NCBI GenBank assembly: GCA_944323845.1
Contig: CALUUA010000002.1
Location: 82,444 to 146,443 of the forward strand
Direction of reading: 5' to 3'
Source of the DNA: an uncultured Bacteroidales bacterium
GTDB lineage: Bacteria > Bacteroidota > Bacteroidia > Bacteroidales > UBA932
DNA length: 64,000 nucleotides
Shown here: one piece after another, positions 16,409 through 26,439 of the stretch
How positions within the stretch are numbered: position 1 is the stretch's first letter
Layout: each line of letters begins with the position of its first letter
The notes under the pieces: generated by a model
Database searches by the model: none
Seen by the model: only the letters and a program-made list of their open reading frames with translations
Told to the model about the DNA's origin: nothing
Position numbers and translations under genes: made by a program

Positions 16409-18493
16409 TTATCTTCCAAAATAAACCAAAAGAACCGAAATATCAGCAGGAGAAACTCCGGAAATTCTGGAAGCCTGGGCAATAGTCCTCGGTGAATATC
16501 TCTTCAACTTCTGTCTACACTCGATAGAAAGGCTCTGCACCTTGTCGAAATCGAAATTTTCCGGAATTTCGAGATTTTCCAAACGCATTATCTTTTCGGC
16601 AAGTTTCCTTTCACGGTCAATATAACCTTTATACTTTACAGATATTTCCACTGCCTCGAGAATCTCTTCCCGATAATTCGAATCTATCGCCGATTCCATA
16701 AATTCAGAAGAAAGCAAAGAGACTGGATATTCAGTATTGTTTCTTAAAATATATGCTGCATCTGAATAGGACTCTGAACTATTTTCCTCGATTTCCATCC
16801 CCACTGATGAAATCATATCTTTATATCCCACTCCATGATTTCTGAAAAGTTCGGATTTAAATTCAAACAAAGAGTCTGGATTAATGGAATGTTTTTCAAA
16901 AGTTCCACGTGGAACCAATTTAATAATATCAGAAACTCTGACCTGCGGTCTGGAAAGCAAATCGGAAATCTTTTTCCTATTTTCGATAGAAGACGAGCCT
17001 ACTGAGGTAAGATAATCGTTCACATATTCCGGTCTTATACTAGCAGACTCGAAAAATCCGGTAAGATCTGAAACAGCCTCATATTTACGCATTGTAAAAT
17101 CATAACGGGATTTATCCGCAAGTCCTATCGAGTACGAAAGCGGGGTCAGTCTGAAATCAGCGTCATCCTGTCTCAAGAGAATCCGATATTCAGCTCTGGA
17201 AGTAAACATCCTGTATGGTTCGTCCACCCCCTTGGTGATTAGATCATCTATCAGGACTCCTATATATGCCTGATCACGTTTCAATATGAAAGGTTCTTTT
17301 CCCCTGCATTTCAAATGTGCATTGATACCGGCAATGAGACCCTGAGCCGCGGCCTCCTCATATCCGGTTGTTCCGTTTACTTGTCCAGCCAGATAAAGAT
17401 TCTCTATATTCTTCAATTCAAGAGTGGGCTTAAGCTGCGTCGGATCGAAATAGTCATATTCTACAGCATATGCCGGACGGTAAATCTTCGCGCCCTCCAA
17501 TCCTTCGATCTGATGCATGGCATCAATCTGAACCTGGAGAGGAAGAGACGATGAAAATCCCTGTAGGTAATATTCATGAGAATACCTTCCTTCAGGCTCC
17601 AGAAACAATTGATGAGAATCCTTGTCTGAAAAGGTCCTTATCTTGTCTTCGATACTCGGACAATAACGCGGACCGATTCCGGTAATCATTCCCGAAAACA
17701 AAGGGGAATCAGCGAAACCCGATCTCAAAGTCTCATGAACGTTTTCATTGGTATGAACGATAAAACACGGCATCTGCGGAGTCCCGTTCTGTGCCGTGGA
17801 AAGAAAAGGCAGATAAGAGAATTTTTCGGGACTTGCATCACCGGTCTGAATCTGAAGTTTCGAAGTATCTACAGAAGATATGTCTATCCTCGGCGGAGTC
17901 CCGGTCTTCATTCTACCTGTTACCAGTCCCATATCGGCAAGCTGGGAAGTAAGACCGTATGAAGACATCTCCCCTATCCTTCCGCCGTCAAAACCTGTAC
18001 GGCCTATGAAAAGCCGGCCGTTCAGGAAGGTTCCGGCCGTAAGAATAACTGTCTGAGAATTAAATATTGCTCCGGTAAGTGTACGGCAGCCCGTAATTTT
18101 CGAACCAGAAAAGAGAAAACTGACTGCTGTATCTTGATAAATATCTAATTTACAATTAGTTTCGAGTAATTTTCGCCAATTTTGACTGTACAGATTCTTG
18201 TCGCATTGGGCGCGAGGACTCCACATGGCCGGACCTTTGGACCTGTTCAGCATTCTGAACTGGAGTGTAGAAGCGTCAGTGACAATGCCCATATATCCTC
18301 CCAACGCATCAATCTCCCTTACTATCTGACCTTTGGCTATACCTCCGATGGCCGGATTGCAGGACATCTGGCCGAACTTGTTCATATCCATTGAAATCAG
18401 CAGGACCTTCGATCCCATCTTTGAAGCGGCAATAGCCGCCTCGCAACCCGCATGTCCCCCGCCGATAACTATGACATCATAGGTATTTCCCAT
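16409..18493 (-). CDS. mnmG: tRNA uridine-5-carboxymethylaminomethyl modification enzyme MnmG, with insertion
   Basis: FAD enzyme that with MnmE modifies the wobble uridine (U34) of certain tRNAs. Start at 18493 ([16 protein letters not shown]) places the dinucleotide-binding loop at the N-terminus as usual. Also seen: [51 protein letters not shown] and the C-terminal [16 protein letters not shown]. Length 694 versus about 625 in other bacteria: between [13 protein letters not shown] and [14 protein letters not shown] there are about 80 residues where roughly 25 are usual. The insertion begins with VPRGT, encoded by a perfect 14-bp parS-like palindrome. Confidence 0.96.
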   Translation of the reverse strand: MGNTYDVIVIGGGHAGCEAAIAASKMGSKVLLISMDMNKFGQMSCNPAIGGIAKGQIVREIDALGGYMGIVTDASTLQFRMLNRSKGPAMWSPRAQCDKNLYSQNWRKLLETNCKLDIYQDTAVSFLFSGSKITGCRTLTGAIFNSQTVILTAGTFLNGRLFIGRTGFDGGRIGEMSSYGLTSQLADMGLVTGRMKTGTPPRIDISSVDTSKLQIQTGDASPEKFSYLPFLSTAQNGTPQMPCFIVHTNENVHETLRSGFADSPLFSGMITGIGPRYCPSIEDKIRTFSDKDSHQLFLEPEGRYSHEYYLQGFSSSLPLQVQIDAMHQIEGLEGAKIYRPAYAVEYDYFDPTQLKPTLELKNIENLYLAGQVNGTTGYEEAAAQGLIAGINAHLKCRGKEPFILKRDQAYIGVLIDDLITKGVDEPYRMFTSRAEYRILLRQDDADFRLTPLSYSIGLADKSRYDFTMRKYEAVSDLTGFFESASIRPEYVNDYLTSVGSSSIENRKKISDLLSRPQVRVSDIIKLVPRGTFEKHSINPDSLFEFKSELFRNHGVGYKDMISSVGMEIEENSSESYSDAAYILRNNTEYPVSLLSSEFMESAIDSNYREEILEAVEISVKYKGYIDRERKLAEKIMRLENLEIPENFDFDKVQSLSIECRQKLKRYSPRTIAQASRISGVSPADISVLLVYFGR
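16901..16916. other. parS-like ParB-binding site 3 (inside mnmG)
   Basis: AGTTCCACGTGGAACC: the inner 14 bp GTTCCACGTGGAAC (16902-16915) are a perfect palindrome identical to the parS core; only the two outer bases differ. Confidence 0.65.
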
Positions 18494-18510
18494 AAAGTTT
18501 ACGCAAATTA

Positions 18511-18930
18511 TCAAAGTAAATCATAAAGGGAAAGATAATAGTTCTCCTTGGAACGCATTATCTTTATATCCTCATCAGTGTGATCGTCATAACCGATAAG
18601 ATGAAGTATTCCATGAACTATGACGCGGTGTAATTCATCCTCGAAGTCAGTCCCGTACTCGATTGAATTCTCCTTTACTGAATCCACGCTGATAAAAAGA
18701 TCACCGGAAATTTTCGATCCCTCGGAATAATCGAATGTTATGATATCAGTAAAATAATCATGCTGCAGAAAACGCTGGTTGATGTCCAATATATAATTGT
18801 CAGAACAAAAAATTACCGATACGTTTCCCAGAGTATATACCTCGCTTTCCGCCACAAGTTTAAGCCAATTCTTGATCTTTGTCTTGGCTTTCAGTTTGAA
18901 CGCCGTATCCTCGAAGTAATAGTTGACCAT
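18511..18930 (-). CDS. ybeY: Endoribonuclease YbeY (rRNA maturation)
   Basis: 139 residues. Zinc-dependent RNase involved in 16S rRNA 3' maturation and ribosome quality control. The H3xH5xH metal motif [12 protein letters not shown] lies near residue 109, preceded by the family stretch [10 protein letters not shown]. It ends 17 nt before the mnmG start and is probably co-transcribed with it. A minus-strand TAATTTTG box at 18953-18960 is a likely -7 element, about 16-23 nt before the start. Confidence 0.95.
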   Translation of the reverse strand: MVNYYFEDTAFKLKAKTKIKNWLKLVAESEVYTLGNVSVIFCSDNYILDINQRFLQHDYFTDIITFDYSEGSKISGDLFISVDSVKENSIEYGTDFEDELHRVIVHGILHLIGYDDHTDEDIKIMRSKENYYLSLYDLL

Positions 18931-18952
18931 GATTATTAAAAATTTATCTTCG

Positions 18953-18960
18953 CAAAATTA
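18953..18960 (-). promoter_or_regulatory. -7 box of ybeY-mnmG
   Basis: Minus strand TAATTTTG, an exact TAnnTTTG match, just upstream of the ybeY ATG. No clear -33 element. Confidence 0.4.
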
Positions 18961-19023
18961 TGAAATAAAAATAATTCTTCATAACTTTACCGAACTAAAA
19001 CCGAATGTCTAAAAATTGCAATA

Positions 19024-19716
19024 ATGGAAGTAAAAAAGACTGAAAAGGCCAATCTTGAAAACAAGAAACTTCTATTTCTGGAGATTGGAATGGTTGTCGC
19101 GCTGGCAGCTGTCTTTGTCGCATTCGAATGGCAGACAGCGGAACAGCAGATAATCGAACTCGAAGACACTACACAGGTCATCGAAGTGGAAGAGGTTATA
19201 GCCACACAGACTGATACCCCTCCACCTCCACCATCAGCACCGAAAATGCCTGTGCTCTCCGACCAGATCGACATTGTCGATGACGAGGTAGTCGTTGATG
19301 ACAATCTTTTCCTTAACCTCGAAGACGACGTGAACATGGGTGTGGAAATCATGGATTACGTAGAAGGAGTTGAAGAGGAAGTGATCGAAGAAGAAGCGAT
19401 TCCTTTCCAGCTCGTTGAGGAAAAGCCTTCATTTATGGGAGGAGATGCAAACGAATTTTCAAAATGGGTAAACCAGAGACTGGTATATCCTGAGATTGCA
19501 AAGGAAAATGGTGTTCAGGGCCGTGTGACTCTTCAGTTTACAGTGGAATCCGATGGTCGTGTCACTAACGTGAAGGTTCTCCGCGGTGTAGACTCATCAC
19601 TTGACCAGGAAGCAGTGAGAGTCGTTTCAAGTTCACCGAGATGGACCCCTGGAAAGCAGAGAGACCGCGCAGTGAGGGTAACCTACACATTCCCTGTTAT
19701 TTTCCAGCTCCGATAG
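19024..19716 (+). CDS. tonB: Energy transducer TonB
   Basis: 230 residues. One N-terminal membrane anchor (about residues 14-36), an acidic/proline linker with DTPPPPPSAP near residue 60, and a C-terminal TonB domain (GRVTLQFTVESDGRVTNV to YTFPVIFQ). With ExbB/ExbD (not in the window) it powers TonB-dependent outer-membrane import such as the SusC at 61959-64000. The linker is unusually rich in glutamate and aspartate rather than Pro-Lys repeats, and short. Followed by a strong hairpin terminator. Confidence 0.93.
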   Translation: MEVKKTEKANLENKKLLFLEIGMVVALAAVFVAFEWQTAEQQIIELEDTTQVIEVEEVIATQTDTPPPPPSAPKMPVLSDQIDIVDDEVVVDDNLFLNLEDDVNMGVEIMDYVEGVEEEVIEEEAIPFQLVEEKPSFMGGDANEFSKWVNQRLVYPEIAKENGVQGRVTLQFTVESDGRVTNVKVLRGVDSSLDQEAVRVVSSSPRWTPGKQRDRAVRVTYTFPVIFQLR

Positions 19717-19751
19717 TCTATATTGATACCTGACTTAAGGTAAGAAGTTTA

Positions 19752-19785
19752 AAGGGAGGCTCAAAAACGATTTTGGGCCTCCCTT
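19752..19785 (+). terminator. Terminator after tonB
   Basis: Perfect 9-bp stem AAGGGAGGC / GCCTCCCTT with inner AAAA/TTTT pairing, 35 nt after the tonB stop. Confidence 0.65.
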
Positions 19786-19840
19786 GATGTTCTTAAAGAA
19801 AAAAATCCGGTTCACATACTGAAATAAAAAATCATTAAAA

Positions 19841-21016
19841 ATGGAAATACGGAAGGAGAAAGCGATTTTTGTGGGAGTCATCAAACAAGGCGATGATGAA
19901 AGACAGATAATGGAATATCTGGACGAACTTGAATTTCTCGCTGAAACCGCCGGCGCGGAAGGTGACAGAAAATTCATTCAGAAAGTAGACAAACCGGACA
20001 GCAGGACCTATATAAGAAGCGGAAAACTTACTGAAATAAAGGAATACATCGAAGAAAACGAAATAGATCTGGTAATTTTCGATGACGAACTATCCCCTAC
20101 CCAGCTGAGAAACATCGAGAGAGAACTCGAAATCAGAATTCTCGACAGAACGAATCTCATTCTCGATATTTTCGCGCAACGGGCCAAGACAGCCTATGCT
20201 AAGACCCAGGTAGAACTGGCACAATACCAGTATCTGCTTCCGAGACTTACGAGAATGTGGACACATCTCGAAAGACAGAAAGGAGGTATCGGAATGAGGG
20301 GACCGGGTGAAACGCAGATAGAAACCGACAGGAGAATAATTCAGGAAAAAATAGCCAGACTCAAGGAACAGCTGAAAAAAATAGACAAACAGATGGCCTC
20401 ACAGCGTGGAAACCGCGGTTCGCTTGTCAGGATATCTCTTGTAGGATATACTAATGTCGGGAAGAGCACGCTTATGAATCTGCTTGCAAAAAGCGATGTA
20501 TTCGCGGAAAACAAACTTTTCGCCACTCTCGACACTACAGTACGCAAAGTAGTCATAGAAAATGTTCCGTTCCTGCTGAGCGATACTGTCGGCTTTATAA
20601 GGAAACTGCCGACTCAGCTTGTAGAAGCGTTCAAAAGCACTCTGGATGAAGTGAGGGAAGCTGATATACTGATGCATGTAGTGGATATATCTCATCCTAA
20701 TTTCGAAGAACACATCAGGGTGGTGGAAGAAACATTGAGGGAAATAAACGCCATAAACAAGCCTATTTTTGTCGTTTTCAACAAAATCGATGCATACCGC
20801 CACGAAGAATACGATGAGTTCTCATTGGAGCCGAAAAGGCCCGAAAACTACACTTTGGAAGAATTCAAGAACAGCTGGATAGCAAAGGAAAATACACCTT
20901 GCATATTCATATCAGCAAAAGAAAAGATCGGCCTGGATAAACTCCGTGCCGACCTTTACAAGATGGTAGCTGAAATCCACGCAGGACGCTACCCTTTCGA
21001 TAATTTCCTGTGGTAA
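19841..21016 (+). CDS. hflX: Ribosome-associated GTPase HflX
   Basis: 391 residues. HflX binds the 50S subunit and rescues stalled or heat-damaged ribosomes. Seen: the N-terminal HflX domain (SPTQLRNIERELEIRILDRTN is split across the conserved nucleotide-binding linker), GPGETQIETDRR, G1 GYTNVGKST near residue 203, G3 DTVGF, G4 NKID and a C-terminal SAKEK G5 motif. Canonical size. Third codon positions in the first codons favour C over G, as in the other plus-strand genes left of 29 kb. Confidence 0.96.
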   Translation: MEIRKEKAIFVGVIKQGDDERQIMEYLDELEFLAETAGAEGDRKFIQKVDKPDSRTYIRSGKLTEIKEYIEENEIDLVIFDDELSPTQLRNIERELEIRILDRTNLILDIFAQRAKTAYAKTQVELAQYQYLLPRLTRMWTHLERQKGGIGMRGPGETQIETDRRIIQEKIARLKEQLKKIDKQMASQRGNRGSLVRISLVGYTNVGKSTLMNLLAKSDVFAENKLFATLDTTVRKVVIENVPFLLSDTVGFIRKLPTQLVEAFKSTLDEVREADILMHVVDISHPNFEEHIRVVEETLREINAINKPIFVVFNKIDAYRHEEYDEFSLEPKRPENYTLEEFKNSWIAKENTPCIFISAKEKIGLDKLRADLYKMVAEIHAGRYPFDNFLW

Positions 21017-21072
21017 AAATTATCCTATTGCAGGAAAACAAGAAAACAGTGTATTATAACTTGACGCAGACT

Positions 21073-23550
21073 TTATCGGTTATTACGATATTTCGATACA
21101 ACCGCCTCGTTTGTCATACGCTTGTCTTTGGATATGGATTCTCTTGCAGGACCACTGCGATAAGGCAATATCCTATCCTTAACTGGGCTCACGCTACGCA
21201 TTCTGGACTTATCAAACTGCACTTCTGATGAAAGACTTACAGCCTCATAATCGCATAAAAGATATTGTGGAACTTCCACCATCCTATCATCATTCAATTC
21301 CAAATAGTAACGGATTTCACCTGACCAGTCGGCAGATGCATCATTCGAGTAATACCAATATTCAGGGACATTGTATTCAATGAAATCAGACAAACTTCTG
21401 TCATTAAGAGTACCCCAACTTTCTTCTGTCCAGAACTCGGAAGGGTAATGCTCCAAAATATTTCTGATAAAGAGACTTCCGCCTATCTGTATCTTGAAAG
21501 CATACGTAATCATTCTGTCAGTATCAGATGTGGTATCGGTATCTTCCAGATGTTCCATTTTCGACTGAAGGTCATAAATAATCATCTGAGGTTTGCTGTC
21601 ATAAAGAAGTTCAGGACTGTTCTCATCGGAAAAATAATACGAAACTACTCCGTTTTTCTCAATGTATGTTCCGATTCTGATATCGGATTCTGATCTGGCT
21701 GTCAGACTTTTGTAGTCACATACGAAATTGGCGGCTTCTTCAAGAATTTCCAGATTCGATTCAGAACCCGCATCCTTGAATGATTCAAATACAGTCTGAC
21801 TTCCATCTTGAATGAATACGCCATAATCATCAGCCTGCCCGAAAATGAACGACGCCGCCTCCGGTGAGTCAAAAGTCAGATCGTATACAAGACTGACTGT
21901 GGCATCATCGTTATAAGTTCCGTCTTCAGTATAAGTACCTTCATTGTAATATGAATCAAGTCTTTCAATAGAAGATATTGAATAAGGTTGCGCAAAAGTG
22001 AACTGTAACTCAATTTCTCTTGAATCCGAACCGTTTTCAAACACAAGAGGCTGAATGAATCGCACCGTAACATCATCAACCATCTCATAATTTCCTTCAA
22101 GCCATACGGCATCAAAGGAGAATTCCGGAGTATCAAGCAAATCATACTTCAACTCATATTCAGCGTATGTACCGTCAGACTGAAGATAATTTACAGGCAG
22201 TTCATCAAATCTGTCACCATTGATTATGTAAGACAAAGACATATCCACATTAATACCGGCATTACATTCAATGCTCTGATGTAAACCACGCTCTTCACTC
22301 AACTCAAAACTTATCCTGACAGGAATAGTGTAAATTCCGGTATCGGGATTATATACAGGAGACAAAAATTCTATTTCATGCTCAGGTTTCGCAAGCATTG
22401 GAAGGTAATAGACAAAATTGTCAGAATCAGTGCTCACTGACCAATCGCCTGCTGCCCCATACTCAACCACATATTCGAAACTGTCCTGTGTAGTACTGCC
22501 GTCAGAGTAGGAATTATCCCATACCAGGCGTCTGTTTGCCGTAAAGATATTGTTATCCCAAGATGATGACAAAGTCTCGTCCGAAATAATTTTCTGAGAC
22601 TTCAGAATAGGTGTCATTGGTATCGACTCCGGATTCTGGCTGTCATAGTGGAAAACAAATGAATATGAATAGCTGTAACCGTCCTCAACAGCCTCTACAT
22701 TCATTCTGTAGAGTTTGTCACCTGAAAAATCGTAGGTAATGTTCTTGGTGGCATACTGGCCGTCATTATCTGATATTTTCACCGTAGCTGGCAGATTGTG
22801 CGGGGAATTGCCGTAAAACAGATAAAAGACTGTATTTTCATGCATTTCTTCTTCAAGAAGCAGGAACTGAAGATACAGGCCAAGCTCTGGAGATTCATAA
22901 TCGGTGTAGGTAAAGTCCATATCCGCAATATTCCCATCATCGTCCTGCCAGTGATATCGTGAAATATTGCCGCCTTCATCCCATTCCAACGTAAAATCAG
23001 ATCCATACATAGAAGTGACGGCAAGAAGATTCCCGTTTTCATTATATGAAGACTGTGTATCGGGGACTACCATATCGTCATTTTCGAAACCCTTGACAGC
23101 ATCAATGTTTCCGTCGTTGTTTACAGCAGCAACAATATTCTCGCTGATAGTGTTATATGAAACAGGATATCCTATACCTGAATACTGTGACAGAAAACTT
23201 TCGTCTGAATACACTGTTTCCGTATAGTCAAGACCGAAATCAAACGAAGCAAAATTGCGCGTAATATGGTAATCGAGCCTGTACGGAGAATTATCGCCGC
23301 CGACTCCGTCAGGCATGACAAAAGTCACTCTGTCAATCAAATTTTTAGAATCATACCCGAGAAAACATAATATTCCTGGCTCACCATCCGAATAAGTCAA
23401 ATCTACTCTGGTGATTCTCTGACCTTCAAGCACAGGAGTATCAATATCAGAATCTTCTGAACCGTCCTGTCCGTTGTCAGTATCCAGATTTAAATCGCAG
23501 GATAAGAAAAGAAATATTCCTGCAAACAATAATGAGAATAATTTTTTCAT
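21073..23550 (-). CDS. Large hypothetical lipoprotein, DUF4595-like
   Basis: 825 residues with a lipoprotein signal (MKKLFSLLFAGIFLFLSC), so anchored to the outer membrane. The N-terminal third has short beta-rich tracts such as NLDRVTF-type and YNENGNLLAV, EWDEGGNISRYHW, LYRMNVE, which resemble DUF4595/YD-type strands found in Bacteroidota surface lipoproteins. The C-terminal half is acidic and not recognisable to me; there is no catalytic motif. It is more AT-rich than its neighbours and stands alone, between hflX (convergent) and the sdhB terminator. Function unknown. Confidence 0.75.
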   Translation of the reverse strand: MKKLFSLLFAGIFLFLSCDLNLDTDNGQDGSEDSDIDTPVLEGQRITRVDLTYSDGEPGILCFLGYDSKNLIDRVTFVMPDGVGGDNSPYRLDYHITRNFASFDFGLDYTETVYSDESFLSQYSGIGYPVSYNTISENIVAAVNNDGNIDAVKGFENDDMVVPDTQSSYNENGNLLAVTSMYGSDFTLEWDEGGNISRYHWQDDDGNIADMDFTYTDYESPELGLYLQFLLLEEEMHENTVFYLFYGNSPHNLPATVKISDNDGQYATKNITYDFSGDKLYRMNVEAVEDGYSYSYSFVFHYDSQNPESIPMTPILKSQKIISDETLSSSWDNNIFTANRRLVWDNSYSDGSTTQDSFEYVVEYGAAGDWSVSTDSDNFVYYLPMLAKPEHEIEFLSPVYNPDTGIYTIPVRISFELSEERGLHQSIECNAGINVDMSLSYIINGDRFDELPVNYLQSDGTYAEYELKYDLLDTPEFSFDAVWLEGNYEMVDDVTVRFIQPLVFENGSDSREIELQFTFAQPYSISSIERLDSYYNEGTYTEDGTYNDDATVSLVYDLTFDSPEAASFIFGQADDYGVFIQDGSQTVFESFKDAGSESNLEILEEAANFVCDYKSLTARSESDIRIGTYIEKNGVVSYYFSDENSPELLYDSKPQMIIYDLQSKMEHLEDTDTTSDTDRMITYAFKIQIGGSLFIRNILEHYPSEFWTEESWGTLNDRSLSDFIEYNVPEYWYYSNDASADWSGEIRYYLELNDDRMVEVPQYLLCDYEAVSLSSEVQFDKSRMRSVSPVKDRILPYRSGPARESISKDKRMTNEAVVSKYRNNR

Positions 23551-23571
23551 AGTCTAGTAAAATTTCATAGC

Positions 23572-23616
23572 AAAAAAAGAGGCGATTCTGAAAATAGAAA
23601 TTTAAAACCGCCTCTT
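23572..23616 (-). terminator. Terminator after the sdhA-sdhB operon
   Basis: On the minus strand: stem AAGAGGCG / CGCCTCTT, a long AT-rich loop, then a run of T. It starts about 23 nt past the sdhB stop. Confidence 0.6.
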
Positions 23617-23638
23617 GTCAAATATTATTATCCAATAA

Positions 23639-24418
23639 TTAATCCTTGAATTTTGCACAGAGGAATTCCCTGTTCAGACGCGCAATATGCGATACTGTAA
23701 TATGTTTAGGGCATTCCATTTCGCATGCTCTGGTGTTGGTGCAGGCTCCGAAACCGAGTTCGTCCATCTTTGCGACCATGGCTTTCGCCCTTTTTGCCCC
23801 TTCAACCTTACCCTGAGGAAGAAGAGCCAGCGAACTTACCCTCGCAGCCACGAAAAGCATCGCAGACCCGTTCTTGCAAGTCGCTACGCACGCACCGCAG
23901 CCGATGCACGCAGCACCGTCCATACTCTCTTCAGCGGTTTCATGGGAAATCAGGATGGCATTTCCGTCAGGAACACCGCCAGTACCTACCGATATGAATC
24001 CTCCTGCCTGAAGAATCTTGTCGAAAGCCTTTCTGTCCACTACAAGATCCTTGATTACAGGAAATCCCTTGCTTCTCCACGGTTCTATAGTAATGGTATC
24101 CCCGTCATGGAACTTGCGCATATGCAGCTGGCAGGTAGTGACTTCATCGTCAGGACCATGAGCCCTTCCGTTTATATAAAGGGAACATGCTCCGCAAATA
24201 CCCTCGCGGCAGTCATGATCGAATGAAACAGGACCGCTGCTCTGGCAGCCTCTCTCGACAGCTACCGGATCCATACCCTCATGAATCAACTGTTCATTGA
24301 GGATATCAAGCATCTCAAGAAAAGAACTGTCCGGAGATATGTTCTTTACCTGATATGTCTCAAAATGTCCTTCGGACTTGGCATTTTTCTGACGCCATAT
24401 TCTTAAAGTAAAATCCAT
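23639..24418 (-). CDS. sdhB: Succinate dehydrogenase/fumarate reductase iron-sulfur subunit
   Basis: 259 residues, membrane-peripheral on the cytosolic side; relays electrons between the flavoprotein and the membrane anchor. Cluster ligands seen: [10 protein letters not shown] near residue 71 plus an upstream RGCQSSG cysteine and a downstream TCQLH for the 2Fe-2S centre; [11 protein letters not shown] near residue 170 and [12 protein letters not shown] near residue 225 for the other clusters. It lies 6 nt after sdhA. The cytochrome b subunit that normally heads this operon is not adjacent. Confidence 0.95.
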   Translation of the reverse strand: MDFTLRIWRQKNAKSEGHFETYQVKNISPDSSFLEMLDILNEQLIHEGMDPVAVERGCQSSGPVSFDHDCREGICGACSLYINGRAHGPDDEVTTCQLHMRKFHDGDTITIEPWRSKGFPVIKDLVVDRKAFDKILQAGGFISVGTGGVPDGNAILISHETAEESMDGAACIGCGACVATCKNGSAMLFVAARVSSLALLPQGKVEGAKRAKAMVAKMDELGFGACTNTRACEMECPKHITVSHIARLNREFLCAKFKD

Positions 24419-24424
24419 TTCAGT

Positions 24425-26371
24425 CTAGTCTTTATAGTTTCTGGTAGCTATCTTGATATTCTCATACTTGAGAGCTTCCTTGTGCATTTCAGGGGCTTCA
24501 TCTTCTCCCTTGTATTCCCAGGCTGCGACATACATGAAATGTTCGTCGTCGCGCTTGGTTTCTCCGTCCTCGGTCTGCATCTCCTCACGGAAATGTCCGC
24601 CGCAGGATTCCTTCCTGTTGAGGGCGTCACGGGCCATAAGTTCGCCTATTTCGAGAAAATCGGCAAGCCTGATAGCCTTTTCGAGCTCCTGATTGAAATT
24701 ATCCTTGTCTCCGGCTACATAGACATCACTCCAGAATTCCTTGCGGAGCTCCTTGATGAGTTCGATAGCCTTCTTGAGTCCGGCCTCGTTCCTCGCCATT
24801 CCGACATACTCCCACATGATGTGGCCGAGCTTCTTGTGAATCTCATCCACTGTATGCTTCCCCTTGATGGAAAGAAGTCTGTCTATCTTGGCCCTGACTT
24901 TCTTTTCAGCCTCTTCGAATTCCGGCGCCGAAGTATCGGTCTTAGGATTCTTGAACTGTGTGGCAAGATAGTCTCCTATGGTGTACGGAAGGATGAAATA
25001 ACCGTCGGCAAGACCCTGCATCAGAGCAGATGCACCAAGACGGTTACCGCCATGATCGCTGAAATTAGCCTCTCCGATAGCATAAAGACCAGGAATTGTA
25101 GTCTGGAGATTATAATCGACCCAGAGACCTCCCATAGTATAGTGAATGGCCGGATAAATCATCATAGGCTCCTTGTAAGGATCCGTATCTGTGATCTTCT
25201 GATACATCTGGAACAGGTTTCCATATCTCTCGCGGATCTTCTCCACTCCAAGTCTTTCGATAGCCGTACTGAAGTCGAGGAAAACAGCCAGCCCTGTCTC
25301 GTTCACACCATAACCGGCATCGCATCTCTCCTTTGCAGCCCTGGAAGCCACGTCACGAGGAACAAGATTGCCGAAAGCCGGATAACGACGCTCGAGGTAA
25401 TAATCCCTGTCTTCTTCAGGAATGTCGGAAGGCTTGATTTCCTTCTTCCTGAGCTTCATTACATCCTCTTTCTTCTTAGGAACCCATATACGGCCGTCAT
25501 TTCTCAATGACTCGGACATGAGCGTCAGTTTTGACTGCTGGTCACCGTGGACAGGAATACACGTAGGATGTATCTGCGCGAAGCACGGATTAGCGAAATA
25601 AGCTCCTTTCTTATAGCACTGCCATGCCGCAGAACCGTTGCTGTTCATGGCGTTCGTAGAAAGGAAATAAGTATTGCCGTATCCTCCGGAAGCGAGGACA
25701 ACCGCATGCGCGCCGAATCTTTCAATCTCTCCGGTCACAAGATTTCTTGCGATGATTCCCTTGGCTTCTCCGTTTATGAGTACCAGATCGAGCATTTCAT
25801 GGCGAGGATAGCTTTTGACAGTTCCGGCAGCAATCTGTCTGTTCAACGCTGCATAAGCTCCGAGAAGAAGCTGCTGTCCGGTTTGACCGCGGGCATAGAA
25901 AGTACGGCTCACCTGAGCGCCTCCGAAAGAACGGTTGGCCAAAAGTCCGCCATACTCCCTGGCAAACGGAACTCCCTGTGCCACACACTGGTCGATGATA
26001 TTTCCGCTCACTTCAGCAAGACGATATACATTTGCCTCACGGCTGCGATAGTCACCACCCTTGATGGTCTCATAGAAAAGTCGGTAAACGGAATCGTTGT
26101 CATTCTGATAGTTCTTTGCAGCGTTGATACCTCCCTGGGCTGCGATTGAATGAGCCCTTCTCGGAGAATCACTGATGCAGAAAACCTTCACATTGTAACC
26201 GAGTTCGCCGAGAGAAGCAGCTGCAGACGCTCCGCCCAGACCGGTACCGATGACAATGATCTCGATTTTTCTTTTGTTGCCCGGATTGACAACACGAAGC
26301 TGAGTTTTATGCTTTGTCCATTTTTCAGACAAAGGACCCTCAGGAATCTTAGAAATTAATTTATCGGCCAT
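24425..26371 (-). CDS. sdhA: Succinate dehydrogenase/fumarate reductase flavoprotein subunit
   Basis: 648 residues from ATG 26371 ([12 protein letters not shown]); the frame is open 30 nt further up but without family sequence. Interconverts fumarate and succinate; in anaerobic Bacteroidales it mainly acts as fumarate reductase. Seen: FAD-binding [15 protein letters not shown] near residue 40, the covalent-FAD histidine in [10 protein letters not shown] near residue 73, and [15 protein letters not shown] in the substrate domain. Size fits the B-type enzymes with a five-helix cytochrome b partner, which is missing from this locus: upstream is a C45-type hydrolase gene. Confidence 0.95.
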   Translation of the reverse strand: MADKLISKIPEGPLSEKWTKHKTQLRVVNPGNKRKIEIIVIGTGLGGASAAASLGELGYNVKVFCISDSPRRAHSIAAQGGINAAKNYQNDNDSVYRLFYETIKGGDYRSREANVYRLAEVSGNIIDQCVAQGVPFAREYGGLLANRSFGGAQVSRTFYARGQTGQQLLLGAYAALNRQIAAGTVKSYPRHEMLDLVLINGEAKGIIARNLVTGEIERFGAHAVVLASGGYGNTYFLSTNAMNSNGSAAWQCYKKGAYFANPCFAQIHPTCIPVHGDQQSKLTLMSESLRNDGRIWVPKKKEDVMKLRKKEIKPSDIPEEDRDYYLERRYPAFGNLVPRDVASRAAKERCDAGYGVNETGLAVFLDFSTAIERLGVEKIRERYGNLFQMYQKITDTDPYKEPMMIYPAIHYTMGGLWVDYNLQTTIPGLYAIGEANFSDHGGNRLGASALMQGLADGYFILPYTIGDYLATQFKNPKTDTSAPEFEEAEKKVRAKIDRLLSIKGKHTVDEIHKKLGHIMWEYVGMARNEAGLKKAIELIKELRKEFWSDVYVAGDKDNFNQELEKAIRLADFLEIGELMARDALNRKESCGGHFREEMQTEDGETKRDDEHFMYVAAWEYKGEDEAPEMHKEALKYENIKIATRNYKD

Positions 26372-26439
26372 TTTATATCGTTTAATGAAATTTCGCCACA
26401 ATTTTAATGATTTTTACGCAATTCCGCAATTAATGGACA

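Noticed and set aside
24482..25510. 342-codon plus-strand frame antisense to sdhA
   Set aside because: Shadow frame; sdhA is unequivocal.
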